Positions 44,018 to 52,195 of a stretch of DNA of 64,000 nt are shown here, piece by piece. The translations under genes and the position numbers were made by a program. Position 1 is the stretch's first letter. Each line of letters opens with the position of its first letter. This DNA is from Variovorax sp. DXTD-1 (GTDB lineage Bacteria > Pseudomonadota > Gammaproteobacteria > Burkholderiales > Burkholderiaceae_C): the NCBI RefSeq assembly GCF_003984625.1, contig NZ_RWKH01000014.1, positions 38,501 through 102,500 of the forward strand, written 5' to 3'. Under the pieces are notes generated by a model. That model saw only the letters and a program-made list of their open reading frames with translations, was not told the DNA's origin and searched no databases.

Positions 44018-45241
44018 ATGTCTTTCATTCAACAGACGCATGCATCTGATGCCACTGCACCGGCCACACGCGACCTGCCGGCCTCGCTGGTGCTGCTGCT
44101 CGCCACGGGCGCCGGGCTGTCCGTGGCCTCGCTCTACTACGCCCAGCCGATGCTCGGCGTGCTGGGCGCGGACATCGGCGCCTCCGCGCGGTCGGTAGGG
44201 TTCATTCCCACGCTCACTCAGCTTGGCTACGCGCTGGGCATCCTGCTGCTGGCACCGCTGGGCGACCGCTACGACCGGCGCCGGATCGTGCTGGCCAAGG
44301 CGGCCGCGCTGTGCGCCGCGCTGCTGGTGGCCGGGGCCGCGCCGTCGATCGGCATGCTGCTCGCGGCCAGCCTGGCCATCGGCCTGGCGGCGACGATGGC
44401 ACAGGACATCGTTCCCGCCGCCGCCACGCTGGCGCCCGAAGCCTCGCGGGGCAAGACCGTGGGCACGGTGATGACGGGGCTGCTGCTCGGCATCTTGCTG
44501 TCCCGGGTGGTGAGCGGCTTCGTGGCGGAGCACTTCGGCTGGCGCGCGATGTTCATTGCGGCGGCAGCCAGCATCGCGCTCATTGGCGCGGCCGCCTGGC
44601 GCGGCCTGCCGCGTTTCAGGCCAACCACGCACCTGGGCTACGGCGCGCTGCTCGGATCGCTGGGCACGCTGTGGTCGCGCCACGGCGCCCTGCGCCGCGC
44701 TGCGCTGGCGCAGGCGCTGCTGGCAGTGGGCTTCAGCGCCTTCTGGTCGACGCTGGCGGTCATGCTGCACGGCGAGCCGTTCCACCTGGGCAGCGCGGCT
44801 GCCGGCGCCTTCGGCCTGGCCGGCGCCGCGGGCGCGCTGGCGGCGCCGCTGGCCGGAAGGCTGGCCGACCGCCGCGGGCCCGAACTGGTGACGCGGCTCG
44901 GCGCGGGGCTGGTGGTGGTGTCGTTCGCGGCCATGGGGTTTGCGCCGCTGCTGCCGCCGCATGCGCAACTCTGGCTGCTGGCGCTTGCCGCAATCGGCTT
45001 CGACCTGGGCATGCAGGCGGCGCTGATCGCGCACCAGACCATCGTCTACGGCATCGAGCCCGGTGCACGCAGCCGGCTCAACGCGGTGCTGTTCACCGGC
45101 ATGTTCATCGGCATGGCGGCCGGCTCGGCGCTGGGTGCGCTGGCGCTCGCGCAGTGGGGCTGGGCCGGTGTGACCTGGCTGGCAACCGGCACGGCCGCAG
45201 TGGGGCTGGGCGTGCGGCTCTGGCGAGGCAAGGCGGCGTAG
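44018..45241 (+). CDS. Major facilitator superfamily transporter
   Basis: 407-residue inner-membrane transporter with about 12 hydrophobic segments. The loop 2-3 motif is GDRYDRRRIVLAKA, and its repeat in the second half is GRLADRRGPELVTR. These fit the drug/sugar-efflux group (AraJ/YdhP-like). The start at 44018 (MSFIQQTHASDAT) is chosen, since an upstream frame from 43940 overlaps the LysR promoter. Probably an efflux pump regulated by the divergent LysR protein. The substrate is unknown. Confidence 0.88.
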   Translation: MSFIQQTHASDATAPATRDLPASLVLLLATGAGLSVASLYYAQPMLGVLGADIGASARSVGFIPTLTQLGYALGILLLAPLGDRYDRRRIVLAKAAALCAALLVAGAAPSIGMLLAASLAIGLAATMAQDIVPAAATLAPEASRGKTVGTVMTGLLLGILLSRVVSGFVAEHFGWRAMFIAAAASIALIGAAAWRGLPRFRPTTHLGYGALLGSLGTLWSRHGALRRAALAQALLAVGFSAFWSTLAVMLHGEPFHLGSAAAGAFGLAGAAGALAAPLAGRLADRRGPELVTRLGAGLVVVSFAAMGFAPLLPPHAQLWLLALAAIGFDLGMQAALIAHQTIVYGIEPGARSRLNAVLFTGMFIGMAAGSALGALALAQWGWAGVTWLATGTAAVGLGVRLWRGKAA

Positions 45242-45300
45242 CCGCCAACCTCTGAGCCGCGGGACAAGACTCCCGCCTCACCACTCCGGTGCATCCGGAT

Positions 45301-45317
45301 TGGCACGCCGCTTGCAT
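45301..45317 (+). promoter_or_regulatory. Sigma-54 (-24/-12) promoter for the nitrogen-compound operon
   Basis: TGGCACG-CCGC-TTGCAT matches the RpoN consensus TGGCACG-N4-TTGCW at every position, with invariant GG and GC separated by 10 bases. The predicted start point is near 45327, 28 bases before the ATG at 45355. Just upstream, at 45278-45293, TCACC-ACTCC-GGTGCA resembles an NtrC half-site pair (GCACC-N5-GGTGC) with one weak arm. It is unusually close to the promoter, so NtrC control is only a suggestion. Confidence 0.75.
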
Positions 45318-45354
45318 AGCCTGACCACTTGCTCTGATTAAGCGGTCAAACACC

Positions 45355-45942
45355 ATGCGCGTGCTCGTCGTCTACTGCCACCCGGTCGAAACCAGCTTCC
45401 ATGCGGCCCTGCACCAGGAGGTGCTGAAGAACCTGCGCGCGGCCGGGCACGAGGTGGACGACTGCGACCTGTACGCCGAGGGCTTCAACCCGGTGCTTTC
45501 GCGCGAGGAGCGGCTGGGCTACCACGACGTGCCGCACAACCAGTTGCCGCTCAAGCCTTATGTGGAGCGCCTGCAGTGGGCGGAGGGCATCGTTTTCTGC
45601 TTTCCGACCTGGTGCTTCGGCTTGCCGGCGATGCTGAAGGGCTACTTCGACCGGCTCTTCATGCCCGGCGTGGCGTTCGACATCAGCGACCCGGCCAACG
45701 TGAAGCCGATGCTCACGCACATCAAGCGCATCAGCGCCGTGGTTACCTATGGCCGCCCGCGCTGGATGGCCTGGTACATGGGCGATCCGCCCCGCAAGAT
45801 CGTCACGCGCTACATGCTGCGGCTTACCGGCCGGCGCGCCAGGGTGGACTACCACGCCCACTACCACATGAACGTGGCGACCGAGCCCCAGCTCAAACGC
45901 TTCATGGCGCGGGTCGGCACCGCAATGGCGCGCTTCGCATGA
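45355..45942 (+). CDS. Flavodoxin-fold NAD(P)H:quinone oxidoreductase
   Basis: 195-residue Flavodoxin_2 domain protein. FMN-binding N-terminus VLVVYCHPVETSFHAALHQEVLKNLRAAGHEVD, and the second FMN loop FCFPTWCFGLPAMLKGYFDRLF, place it with MdaB, KefF and NQO1-like reductases. It transfers two electrons from NAD(P)H to a quinone or similar acceptor. It is the first gene after the sigma-54 promoter and overlaps the deaminase gene by ATGA. It may recycle electrons for the FAD oxidase at the operon's end. Confidence 0.87.
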   Translation: MRVLVVYCHPVETSFHAALHQEVLKNLRAAGHEVDDCDLYAEGFNPVLSREERLGYHDVPHNQLPLKPYVERLQWAEGIVFCFPTWCFGLPAMLKGYFDRLFMPGVAFDISDPANVKPMLTHIKRISAVVTYGRPRWMAWYMGDPPRKIVTRYMLRLTGRRARVDYHAHYHMNVATEPQLKRFMARVGTAMARFA

Positions 45943-47213
45943 TGGCGCCCGCTTTTCTCGACAACGCTCGGCTGCCGCGCTGGCTGCTGCCCGCCGACTG
46001 GCCGCAGCAAGGCGGCGTGCCGGTGCTGGCCCGCATTGAACTCGAAGCCGGGCGCGTGCAGCCGGTGCGGCCCGCGTCCGATGGCATCGCGGCTTCCCCG
46101 CAGGCTTGGGACCTTGCCGGGACGCTGGTGCTCCCCGGTTTTGTAGATGCGCACACGCACCTCGACAAGGCGTTCACGCTGCCACGCATGAAAGAGGTGC
46201 AGCCCGGCCTGCTTGGCGCCATCGACGCGATGCTGAACGACCGCGTGCACTGGAGCGCCGCCGACGTGCGCGAGCGCGCCTCTCGCGGCCTGCAGTGGGC
46301 GTGGGAATACGGCACCACGCATGTGCGCACGCATGTCGACTGGTGGGAGCCCGATGCGGTGCCGCTCGCCTGGCCGGTGATGGCCGAACTGGCACAGGAA
46401 TGGGCTGGCAAGGTGCGGCTGGAGCAGGTCAGCCTGATCAAGCTGCCGCTGTTTGAAGATGCGGCACAGGCAATGCGGCTCGCGCAGCAGGTAAAGGCCA
46501 CCGGGCCGCAAGCGCTGCTGGGCGGCTTTGTGCACTCCACCAACTGGAGCGAACGCGCGCTGCGCAACCTGCTGGTGTCGGCGCAGGCCTGCGACCTGGA
46601 CGTCGACCTTCATGTCGACGAAGAACTGAATCCGGCAGCGGTCGGCTTGCAGACGGCCGCCCGCATCCTGCGAGAGATCGGCTTCGAAGGCCGCGTGGTG
46701 TGCGGCCACATCTGCGCGCTGGCCGCACAGCCGGAGGCCCAGGCCTTTGCCACGCTCGACGCGGTGGCGCGCGCGCCCATCACCGTGGTGTCGCTGCCCG
46801 CCACCAACCTGCTGCTGCAAGACGCCGTCACGGGCCGCACGCCGCGCATGCGCGGCATCACGCTGGTGAAGGAGGCGCGCGAACGCGGCATTCCGCTGCT
46901 GATTGCGAGCGACAACGTGCAAGACCCGTTCTGCCGGCTCGGCAGCTTCGACCCGGTCGAGGCACTGGGCACCGCCGCGCTGGTGGCGCAGCTCGACGAA
47001 CCTTTCGACACTTGGTCGCAGGCGCTGTGCCGCGGCGACTGGCTTCAGCGCGGGCCGGCCACGGCGGCGCCCACGCTCGTCGGCGCCAAGGCCGACCTGG
47101 TGCTGTTCACCCAGGCCGACCGCCACGGCTGGCCCTCGCGCAGCGCGACCCGCGTGGTGCTGCGCGACGGCCGCGTCACGCACGGCGACGCGTCGCTTTT
47201 TCATTCCCGCTAA
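45939..47213 (+). CDS. CodA-like amidohydrolase (cytosine/creatinine deaminase family)
   Basis: 424-residue metal-dependent TIM-barrel hydrolase. Metal ligands and active site: GFVDAHTHLDKAF (HxH), the cytosine-deaminase-type DLHVDEELN, VVCGHICALA and the aspartate in IASDNVQDPF. It resembles CodA more than dihydropyrimidinase or atrazine chlorohydrolase. CodA relatives also deaminate creatinine and isoguanine, so the substrate is a ring amine or amide but not specified. ATG 45939 overlaps the reductase stop. ATG 45942 is an alternative. Confidence 0.87.
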   Translation: MMAPAFLDNARLPRWLLPADWPQQGGVPVLARIELEAGRVQPVRPASDGIAASPQAWDLAGTLVLPGFVDAHTHLDKAFTLPRMKEVQPGLLGAIDAMLNDRVHWSAADVRERASRGLQWAWEYGTTHVRTHVDWWEPDAVPLAWPVMAELAQEWAGKVRLEQVSLIKLPLFEDAAQAMRLAQQVKATGPQALLGGFVHSTNWSERALRNLLVSAQACDLDVDLHVDEELNPAAVGLQTAARILREIGFEGRVVCGHICALAAQPEAQAFATLDAVARAPITVVSLPATNLLLQDAVTGRTPRMRGITLVKEARERGIPLLIASDNVQDPFCRLGSFDPVEALGTAALVAQLDEPFDTWSQALCRGDWLQRGPATAAPTLVGAKADLVLFTQADRHGWPSRSATRVVLRDGRVTHGDASLFHSR

Positions 47214-47230
47214 AGAACCAAGGACCTCCC

Positions 47231-48094
47231 ATGCTCCACGGCTACATACCGCCCCATCGCTTCCTGCCCTACCTGAGCTGGACAGAAATTGCCGCGCTGC
47301 CTGATCGCGAGAACACGGTCATCGTGCTGCCGTGTGGCGCTATCGAACAGCATGGTCCGCACCTGCCCTGCTCGGTCGACAGCGTGATCGCCTCGGGTGT
47401 GATGGGCAAGGCGCTCGAAAAGCTGCCGCCCGAAGTGCGCGCCTTCGCGCTGCCGACCATCACCTATGGGAAGTCGGAAGAGCACCTGCACTTTCCGGGC
47501 ACCATGACGCTCACCGGCACCACGTTGTTGTCGACGGTGACCGAGATTGGCGAATCGGTCTACCGCGCGGGCTTTCGGAAGCTGCTCTTTGCCAACGGCC
47601 ACGGCGGCCAGCCGCAGGTGCTGGAGATGGCGGCGCGTGAACTGCGCCTGCGGCACGGCGACTTCGTGGTGGTGCCGCACGGCGTCTCGCGCCTGCCGAA
47701 TGCATCCAGCAAGCAGATCAGCGAGCAGGAAAAGCGCCTGTCGATGCATGCCGGCCATTCCGAGACCGCGCTGATGCTCGCGCTCGCGCCCGACACGGTG
47801 CACATGGAGCGCGCGGCAGCCAACTTTCCGCCGCCGTTCCCGATCAAGCTGCTGTCGGCCGACGGCCGCCCCGCCTGCGCATGGACTGCGCGCGACTTCG
47901 GCCCGAGCGGCGTGATCGGCGACCCGACCAGTGCGACGCGTGAACAGGGCGAAGAGATCCTGGACACGCTCTCCGACAGCTGGGTGCAGGCACTGACCGA
48001 GCTGCATGCGCTGCGATGGCTTATGCGCGAAGAGGCGACCTGGGAGCGCGGCCACCAGCAGGGGTTCATCCAGCAATCGTTCGAGCCCGCCTGA
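47231..48094 (+). CDS. Creatininase-family amidohydrolase
   Basis: 287 residues. Metal ligands are seen in PCGAIEQHGPHLPCSVDS, FANGHGGQPQ and the glutamate of MHAGHSETALMLAL. The family opens cyclic amides (creatinine amidohydrolase) and also includes FAPy deformylase ArfB and MftE. Canonical NGHGGN reads NGHGGQ here. It follows the CodA-like gene by 17 bases. Both enzymes suggest opening and deamination of a nitrogen heterocycle. Creatinine itself is only one candidate. Confidence 0.88.
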   Translation: MLHGYIPPHRFLPYLSWTEIAALPDRENTVIVLPCGAIEQHGPHLPCSVDSVIASGVMGKALEKLPPEVRAFALPTITYGKSEEHLHFPGTMTLTGTTLLSTVTEIGESVYRAGFRKLLFANGHGGQPQVLEMAARELRLRHGDFVVVPHGVSRLPNASSKQISEQEKRLSMHAGHSETALMLALAPDTVHMERAAANFPPPFPIKLLSADGRPACAWTARDFGPSGVIGDPTSATREQGEEILDTLSDSWVQALTELHALRWLMREEATWERGHQQGFIQQSFEPA

Positions 48095-48170
48095 GGCCCG
48101 CTCCTTGCATCGGCCCATCGGCTTCCTTCTTCTTCAACTGTTCTTCCACCAGCCTCGAGAGGTTCCCAGC

Positions 48171-49151
48171 ATGCGTTCTTTCGCTCTTTCCATGGCCGGC
48201 GCCGCCGCGCTCGCGCTGTTCTCCACCGCCACATCGGCGCAGGAGAAGTTCACCTACATGACCAACTGGTACGCGCAAGCCGAGCATGGCGGCTTCTATC
48301 AGGCGGTGGCACAGGGCATCTACAAGAAGCACGGGCTCGACGTGACCATCAAGATGGGCGGCCCCCAGGTCAACATCACGCAGATGATGGCTGCGGGCCA
48401 GGCCGACTGCATCATGGGCTCGAGCGACATCCAGATGATGCAGGTGCGCGAAGGCGGCGTGCCGGTGGTCAACGTGGCGGCCTTCTTCCAGAAGGACCCG
48501 CAGGTGCTGATTGCGCACGACGATGTCAAGAAGTTCGAAGACCTGAAAGGCAAGACGCTGCTGATCGGCGCGCAAGCCAACCGCGGCTACTGGCCATGGC
48601 TCAAGGCCAAGTTCGGCCTGACCGACGAACAGACGCGACCCTACACCTTCAACATCCAGCCCTTCGTGGCCGACAAGAACACCGCGCAGCAGGGCTACCT
48701 GACGTCGGAGCCCTATGCGATCCAGAAAGCGGGTGTGAAGAGCACGGTATTGATGTTCAGCGACCACGGCTTTCCTGCGTACGCCACCACGGTGTCGTGC
48801 ATGGAAAAGACCGTGAAGGACCGCAGCAAGCAGGTGGCGGCTTTCGTGAAAGCCTCGGCCGAAGGCTGGAAGAGCTACCTCGCCGACCCGGCGCCCGCCA
48901 ACGCGCTGATCAAGAAAGACAACCCCAACATGACCGACGACCAGCTGGCCTACAGCGTCGCCAAGCTCAAGGAGATGGGCATGATCACCGGCGGCGACGC
49001 GGCCAAGCTCGGCATCGGCGTGATCACCGACGCACGTTCAAAGGCGAGCTACGACTTTCTCGTGAGCGCCAAGCTGCTCGACCCGGCCAAGGTGGAGCTC
49101 GCGAAGACCTACACCACCGAGTTCGTGAAGGACGCGAAGGTACTGCCTTGA
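48171..49151 (+). CDS. NMT1/THI5-type ABC transporter substrate-binding protein
   Basis: 326-residue periplasmic binding protein with a signal peptide (MRSFALSMAGAAALALFSTATSAQ). The mature N-terminus YMTNWYAQAEHGGFYQAVAQGIYKKHGLDV is typical of NMT1/THI5-like domains, which bind pyrimidine-like or nitrogenous ring compounds and taurine-like sulfonates. Adjacent ATPase and permease genes complete the importer. Its ligand is presumably the substrate of the deaminase and creatininase-family enzymes. Confidence 0.92.
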   Translation: MRSFALSMAGAAALALFSTATSAQEKFTYMTNWYAQAEHGGFYQAVAQGIYKKHGLDVTIKMGGPQVNITQMMAAGQADCIMGSSDIQMMQVREGGVPVVNVAAFFQKDPQVLIAHDDVKKFEDLKGKTLLIGAQANRGYWPWLKAKFGLTDEQTRPYTFNIQPFVADKNTAQQGYLTSEPYAIQKAGVKSTVLMFSDHGFPAYATTVSCMEKTVKDRSKQVAAFVKASAEGWKSYLADPAPANALIKKDNPNMTDDQLAYSVAKLKEMGMITGGDAAKLGIGVITDARSKASYDFLVSAKLLDPAKVELAKTYTTEFVKDAKVLP

Positions 49152-49161
49152 GTCTTGCGCC

Positions 49162-49992
49162 ATGAACCGCATCGAACCCCACACCCTTGCGCCGCCCGGG
49201 GTGCCTGCCGTGCCCGCGGTGGAAGTGCTCTCGGCCGAGAAGACCTATCCCAACGGCACGCAAGCGCTGCTGCCGGTGGACCTGTCGATTGCCGAAGGCG
49301 AATTCGTCACGCTGCTGGGGCCTTCGGGCTGCGGCAAGAGCACGCTGCTGAAAATGATCGCGGGCATGCTCGAGCCGAGCGACGGGCGGCTGCTCGTCTG
49401 GCGCAAGCCGGTGGCGGAGATCCACAGCTGCCCGCACAAGCTGTCGTTCGTGTTCCAGTCGGCCACGCTGATGCCGTGGGCCAGCGTGCGCACCAATGTG
49501 CGGCTGCCGCTCGACCTGGCCGGCGTTCCGCGCAAGGAGGCCGATGCGCGCGTGATGGAGTCGCTTGCACTGGTGGGACTGGAGAAGTTTGCCGATGCAT
49601 TGCCGCGCGCGCTTTCAGGCGGCATGCAGATGCGCGTTTCGATTGCGCGCGGCCTCGTGACGCAGCCTGACCTGCTGCTGATGGACGAGCCCTTCGGCGC
49701 ACTCGACGAGATCACGCGGCACAAGCTCGATGCAGACTTGCTCGACCTGTGGCGCAAGAAGAAGCTCACGGTGATCTTCGTGACGCACTCGATCCACGAG
49801 GCGGTGTTTCTCTCGACCCGCGTGGTGATGATGGCCGCGCGGCCTGGCCGCGTGGTCGAGCAGTTCCACATCGGCGAGCCCTATCCGCGCACACCCGACT
49901 TCATGGTGACGCCCGAATTCGCGCGCCATGCCAGGCGCCTGCAGGACAGCCTGCTGCGCGCGAGCCAGGGCGACGAGGAGCATGCGCAATGA
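49162..49992 (+). CDS. ABC transporter ATP-binding protein (SsuB/TauB type)
   Basis: 276-residue importer ATPase. Walker A is GPSGCGKST, Q-loop FVFQSATLMPW, signature LSGGMQMRVSIARGL, Walker B LLLMDEPFGALDE, and H-loop FVTHSIHEAV. It starts 10 bases after the binding-protein stop and overlaps the permease start (ATGA). This ATPase group pairs with NMT1-type binding proteins for sulfonates, pyrimidines and similar compounds. Confidence 0.94.
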   Translation: MNRIEPHTLAPPGVPAVPAVEVLSAEKTYPNGTQALLPVDLSIAEGEFVTLLGPSGCGKSTLLKMIAGMLEPSDGRLLVWRKPVAEIHSCPHKLSFVFQSATLMPWASVRTNVRLPLDLAGVPRKEADARVMESLALVGLEKFADALPRALSGGMQMRVSIARGLVTQPDLLLMDEPFGALDEITRHKLDADLLDLWRKKKLTVIFVTHSIHEAVFLSTRVVMMAARPGRVVEQFHIGEPYPRTPDFMVTPEFARHARRLQDSLLRASQGDEEHAQ

Positions 49993-50795
49993 AAAAGAGC
50001 ACGCCCCTTCTGAGCCAACCGCGCGTGCAGCGCGTGCTCTACCCCGTGCTCATCGGCGTGGTGCTGGTCGCGCTGTGGCAATGGATGGTGGTGGCGATGG
50101 AGCTGCCGCCATACCTGGTGCCCTCGCCCATCCTAATGGTGCAGACGCTCGTCACCGACTGGACGCCGCTCGGCAATGCGCTGCTCGTCACGCTCAAGAT
50201 CACGCTGCTGTCGTTCGCGCTGGCCACGGTCGCGGGCGTGCTGATATCGTTTCTTTTCGTGCAGAGCAAGCGCATCGAGACCGCGCTCTTTCCGTATGCG
50301 GTGCTGTTGCAGGTGACGCCCATCGTGGCGGTGGCGCCGCTCATCATCATCTGGGTGAAGAACCCCGTGGCGGCGATGACGGTGTGCGCCGCGCTGGTGG
50401 CGCTGTTCCCGATCATCAGCAACACCACGCTCGGGCTGCGCAGCATCGATCCCGACCTGCAGAGTTATTTCAAGCTCAACCGAGCCACACGTTGGCAGCA
50501 GCTGGTGCGGCTGCGCATTCCGAGCGCGCTGCCTTACTTTTTCGGTGGGCTGCGCATTTCGAGCGGCCTCGCGCTGATCGGCGCCGTGGTGGCCGAATTC
50601 GTGGCCGGCACGGGCGGCTCGGGCGCGGGGCTGGCGTATCAGATCCTGCAGGCCGGCTTTCAGCTGAACATTCCGCGCATGTTCGCGGCCCTGCTGCTCA
50701 TTTCGCTGACCGGTGTCGCGCTCTTCGTGCTGATGGCCTGGCTCACCAAGCTGGCGCTGGGCTCGTGGCACGCGAGCGAACTTTCCCAGGATTGA
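49989..50795 (+). CDS. ABC transporter permease (SsuC/TauC type)
   Basis: 268-residue permease with about six transmembrane segments. The EAA-like loop region reads YFKLNRATRWQQLVRLRIPSALPYFFGGLRIS. ATG 49989 is preferred to an in-frame codon at 49749 inside the ATPase gene, as it overlaps the ATPase stop. It completes the importer. Confidence 0.93.
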   Translation: MKKSTPLLSQPRVQRVLYPVLIGVVLVALWQWMVVAMELPPYLVPSPILMVQTLVTDWTPLGNALLVTLKITLLSFALATVAGVLISFLFVQSKRIETALFPYAVLLQVTPIVAVAPLIIIWVKNPVAAMTVCAALVALFPIISNTTLGLRSIDPDLQSYFKLNRATRWQQLVRLRIPSALPYFFGGLRISSGLALIGAVVAEFVAGTGGSGAGLAYQILQAGFQLNIPRMFAALLLISLTGVALFVLMAWLTKLALGSWHASELSQD

Positions 50796-50805
50796 ACCCT
50801 TGACC

Positions 50806-52179
50806 ATGAACGCTTCCATTTCCGCCATCGAACAGCTGCTGCTCGAACTGCCCGAGCTCGACTGGATCACCGACGAAAGCCGGGTGACGCGGCTGTCGCA
50901 AGACTTCTCGTGGTTCAGCCCGGTGCTGAACCGCCAGCTGAAAGACAAACGCGCCGACGTGGTCGTGCGTCCGCGCACCGAGGACGAGATTCGCGCAGTG
51001 GTGAGCGCCTGCGCGCGCCGCGGCGTGCCGATCACCCTCCGCGGCAGCGGCACCGGCAACTACGGCCAGACCACGCCGCTCGCGGGCGGCGTGGTGCTCG
51101 ACATGACGGGCTACAACGCCTTTCTTTGGGTGAAGCCCGGCGTGGCGCGCGCGCAAGCCGGCATTCGCCTGGGCGAGCTCGAGAAGCAGACGAAACCTTC
51201 AGGCCAGGAGATGCGCTGCGTGCCTTCCACCTACCGCAGCGCCACGCTGGGCGGCCTGTTCGGCGGCGGCTTCGGTGGGGTGGGCTCTATCAACTACGGA
51301 CCGCTCGGTGCGCCCGGCAACGTGCTCGGCATTCGCGCGATGACCATCGAGCCCGAGCCGCAGATGGTCGAACTGCGCGGCGCCGAGGCCATGCGCATGC
51401 ACCACCTGTGGGGCACCAACGGGCTGGTACTTGAGCTCGAGGTCGCGCTCGCGCCGGTACATCCCTGGCTCGAAACGCTGGTGACCTTCGACCAGCTTGA
51501 AGACGCACTGCACTTCGCCGACAAGCTCGCGAATGCGCCCGGAATCGTGAAGCGGGAGATCGCTTTTTTTGCCGCGCCGATTTCCGATCATCTGGCGCAG
51601 CTCGCGGCGCACCTTCCCAAGGGCTGCCACACGGTGCTGTCGCTGGTGGCGGAGTATTGCGAACCGGCGATGCTCATGCTGGCCGAAGCGCACGGCGGCA
51701 CCGTGAGCTACCGCAAGACGGGGGCCGAAGTGCAGAAGAGCAACCGCACGCTGATGGAGTTCACCTGGAACCACACCACGCTGCATGCGCTGAAGATCGA
51801 CCCCACGCTGACCTATCTGCAGAGCGGCTTCGTGCCCGGTCGGCACGTCGAGCAGATCATCGAGATGGAAAAACTGCTCGGCGGCGAGGTGATGATGCAC
51901 ATCGAGTTCATCCGCAACGTGGCGGGGCTCATGACCTGCAGCGGGCTTCAGCTGGTGCGCTTCAGCACCGAAGAAAGGCTCTCGGAAATCATCGACATTC
52001 ACCGTGCCCACAACGTGCACATCAACAACCCGCACGTGAACATTGTGGAAGACGGCAAGGCCGGTGGGCCGCTGCCGCCCGAGTTCATCGAGATGAAGAA
52101 GCGCTTCGATCCGCTGGGGCTGCTGAATCCGGGCAAGCTGCGCGGCTGGCCTGTGAAGGCGGTGCCGGCAACAGCCTGA
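50806..52179 (+). CDS. FAD-binding oxidoreductase (GlcD/VAO type)
   Basis: 457-residue flavoprotein of the PCMH/FAD_binding_4 family. FAD motifs are PITLRGSGTGNYGQTTPLAGGVVLDMTGYN and GGLFGGGFGGVGSINYG. The C-terminal oxidase domain ends in RFDPLGLLNPGKLRGW, typical of GlcD-like proteins. It would oxidise the product of the ring-opening enzymes or an alpha-hydroxy acid. TTG 50800 would add two residues, but ATG 50806 is preferred. It closes the sigma-54 operon and converges with lnt. Confidence 0.88.
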   Translation: MNASISAIEQLLLELPELDWITDESRVTRLSQDFSWFSPVLNRQLKDKRADVVVRPRTEDEIRAVVSACARRGVPITLRGSGTGNYGQTTPLAGGVVLDMTGYNAFLWVKPGVARAQAGIRLGELEKQTKPSGQEMRCVPSTYRSATLGGLFGGGFGGVGSINYGPLGAPGNVLGIRAMTIEPEPQMVELRGAEAMRMHHLWGTNGLVLELEVALAPVHPWLETLVTFDQLEDALHFADKLANAPGIVKREIAFFAAPISDHLAQLAAHLPKGCHTVLSLVAEYCEPAMLMLAEAHGGTVSYRKTGAEVQKSNRTLMEFTWNHTTLHALKIDPTLTYLQSGFVPGRHVEQIIEMEKLLGGEVMMHIEFIRNVAGLMTCSGLQLVRFSTEERLSEIIDIHRAHNVHINNPHVNIVEDGKAGGPLPPEFIEMKKRFDPLGLLNPGKLRGWPVKAVPATA

Positions 52180-52195
52180 CGACGATCGCCCTGCG

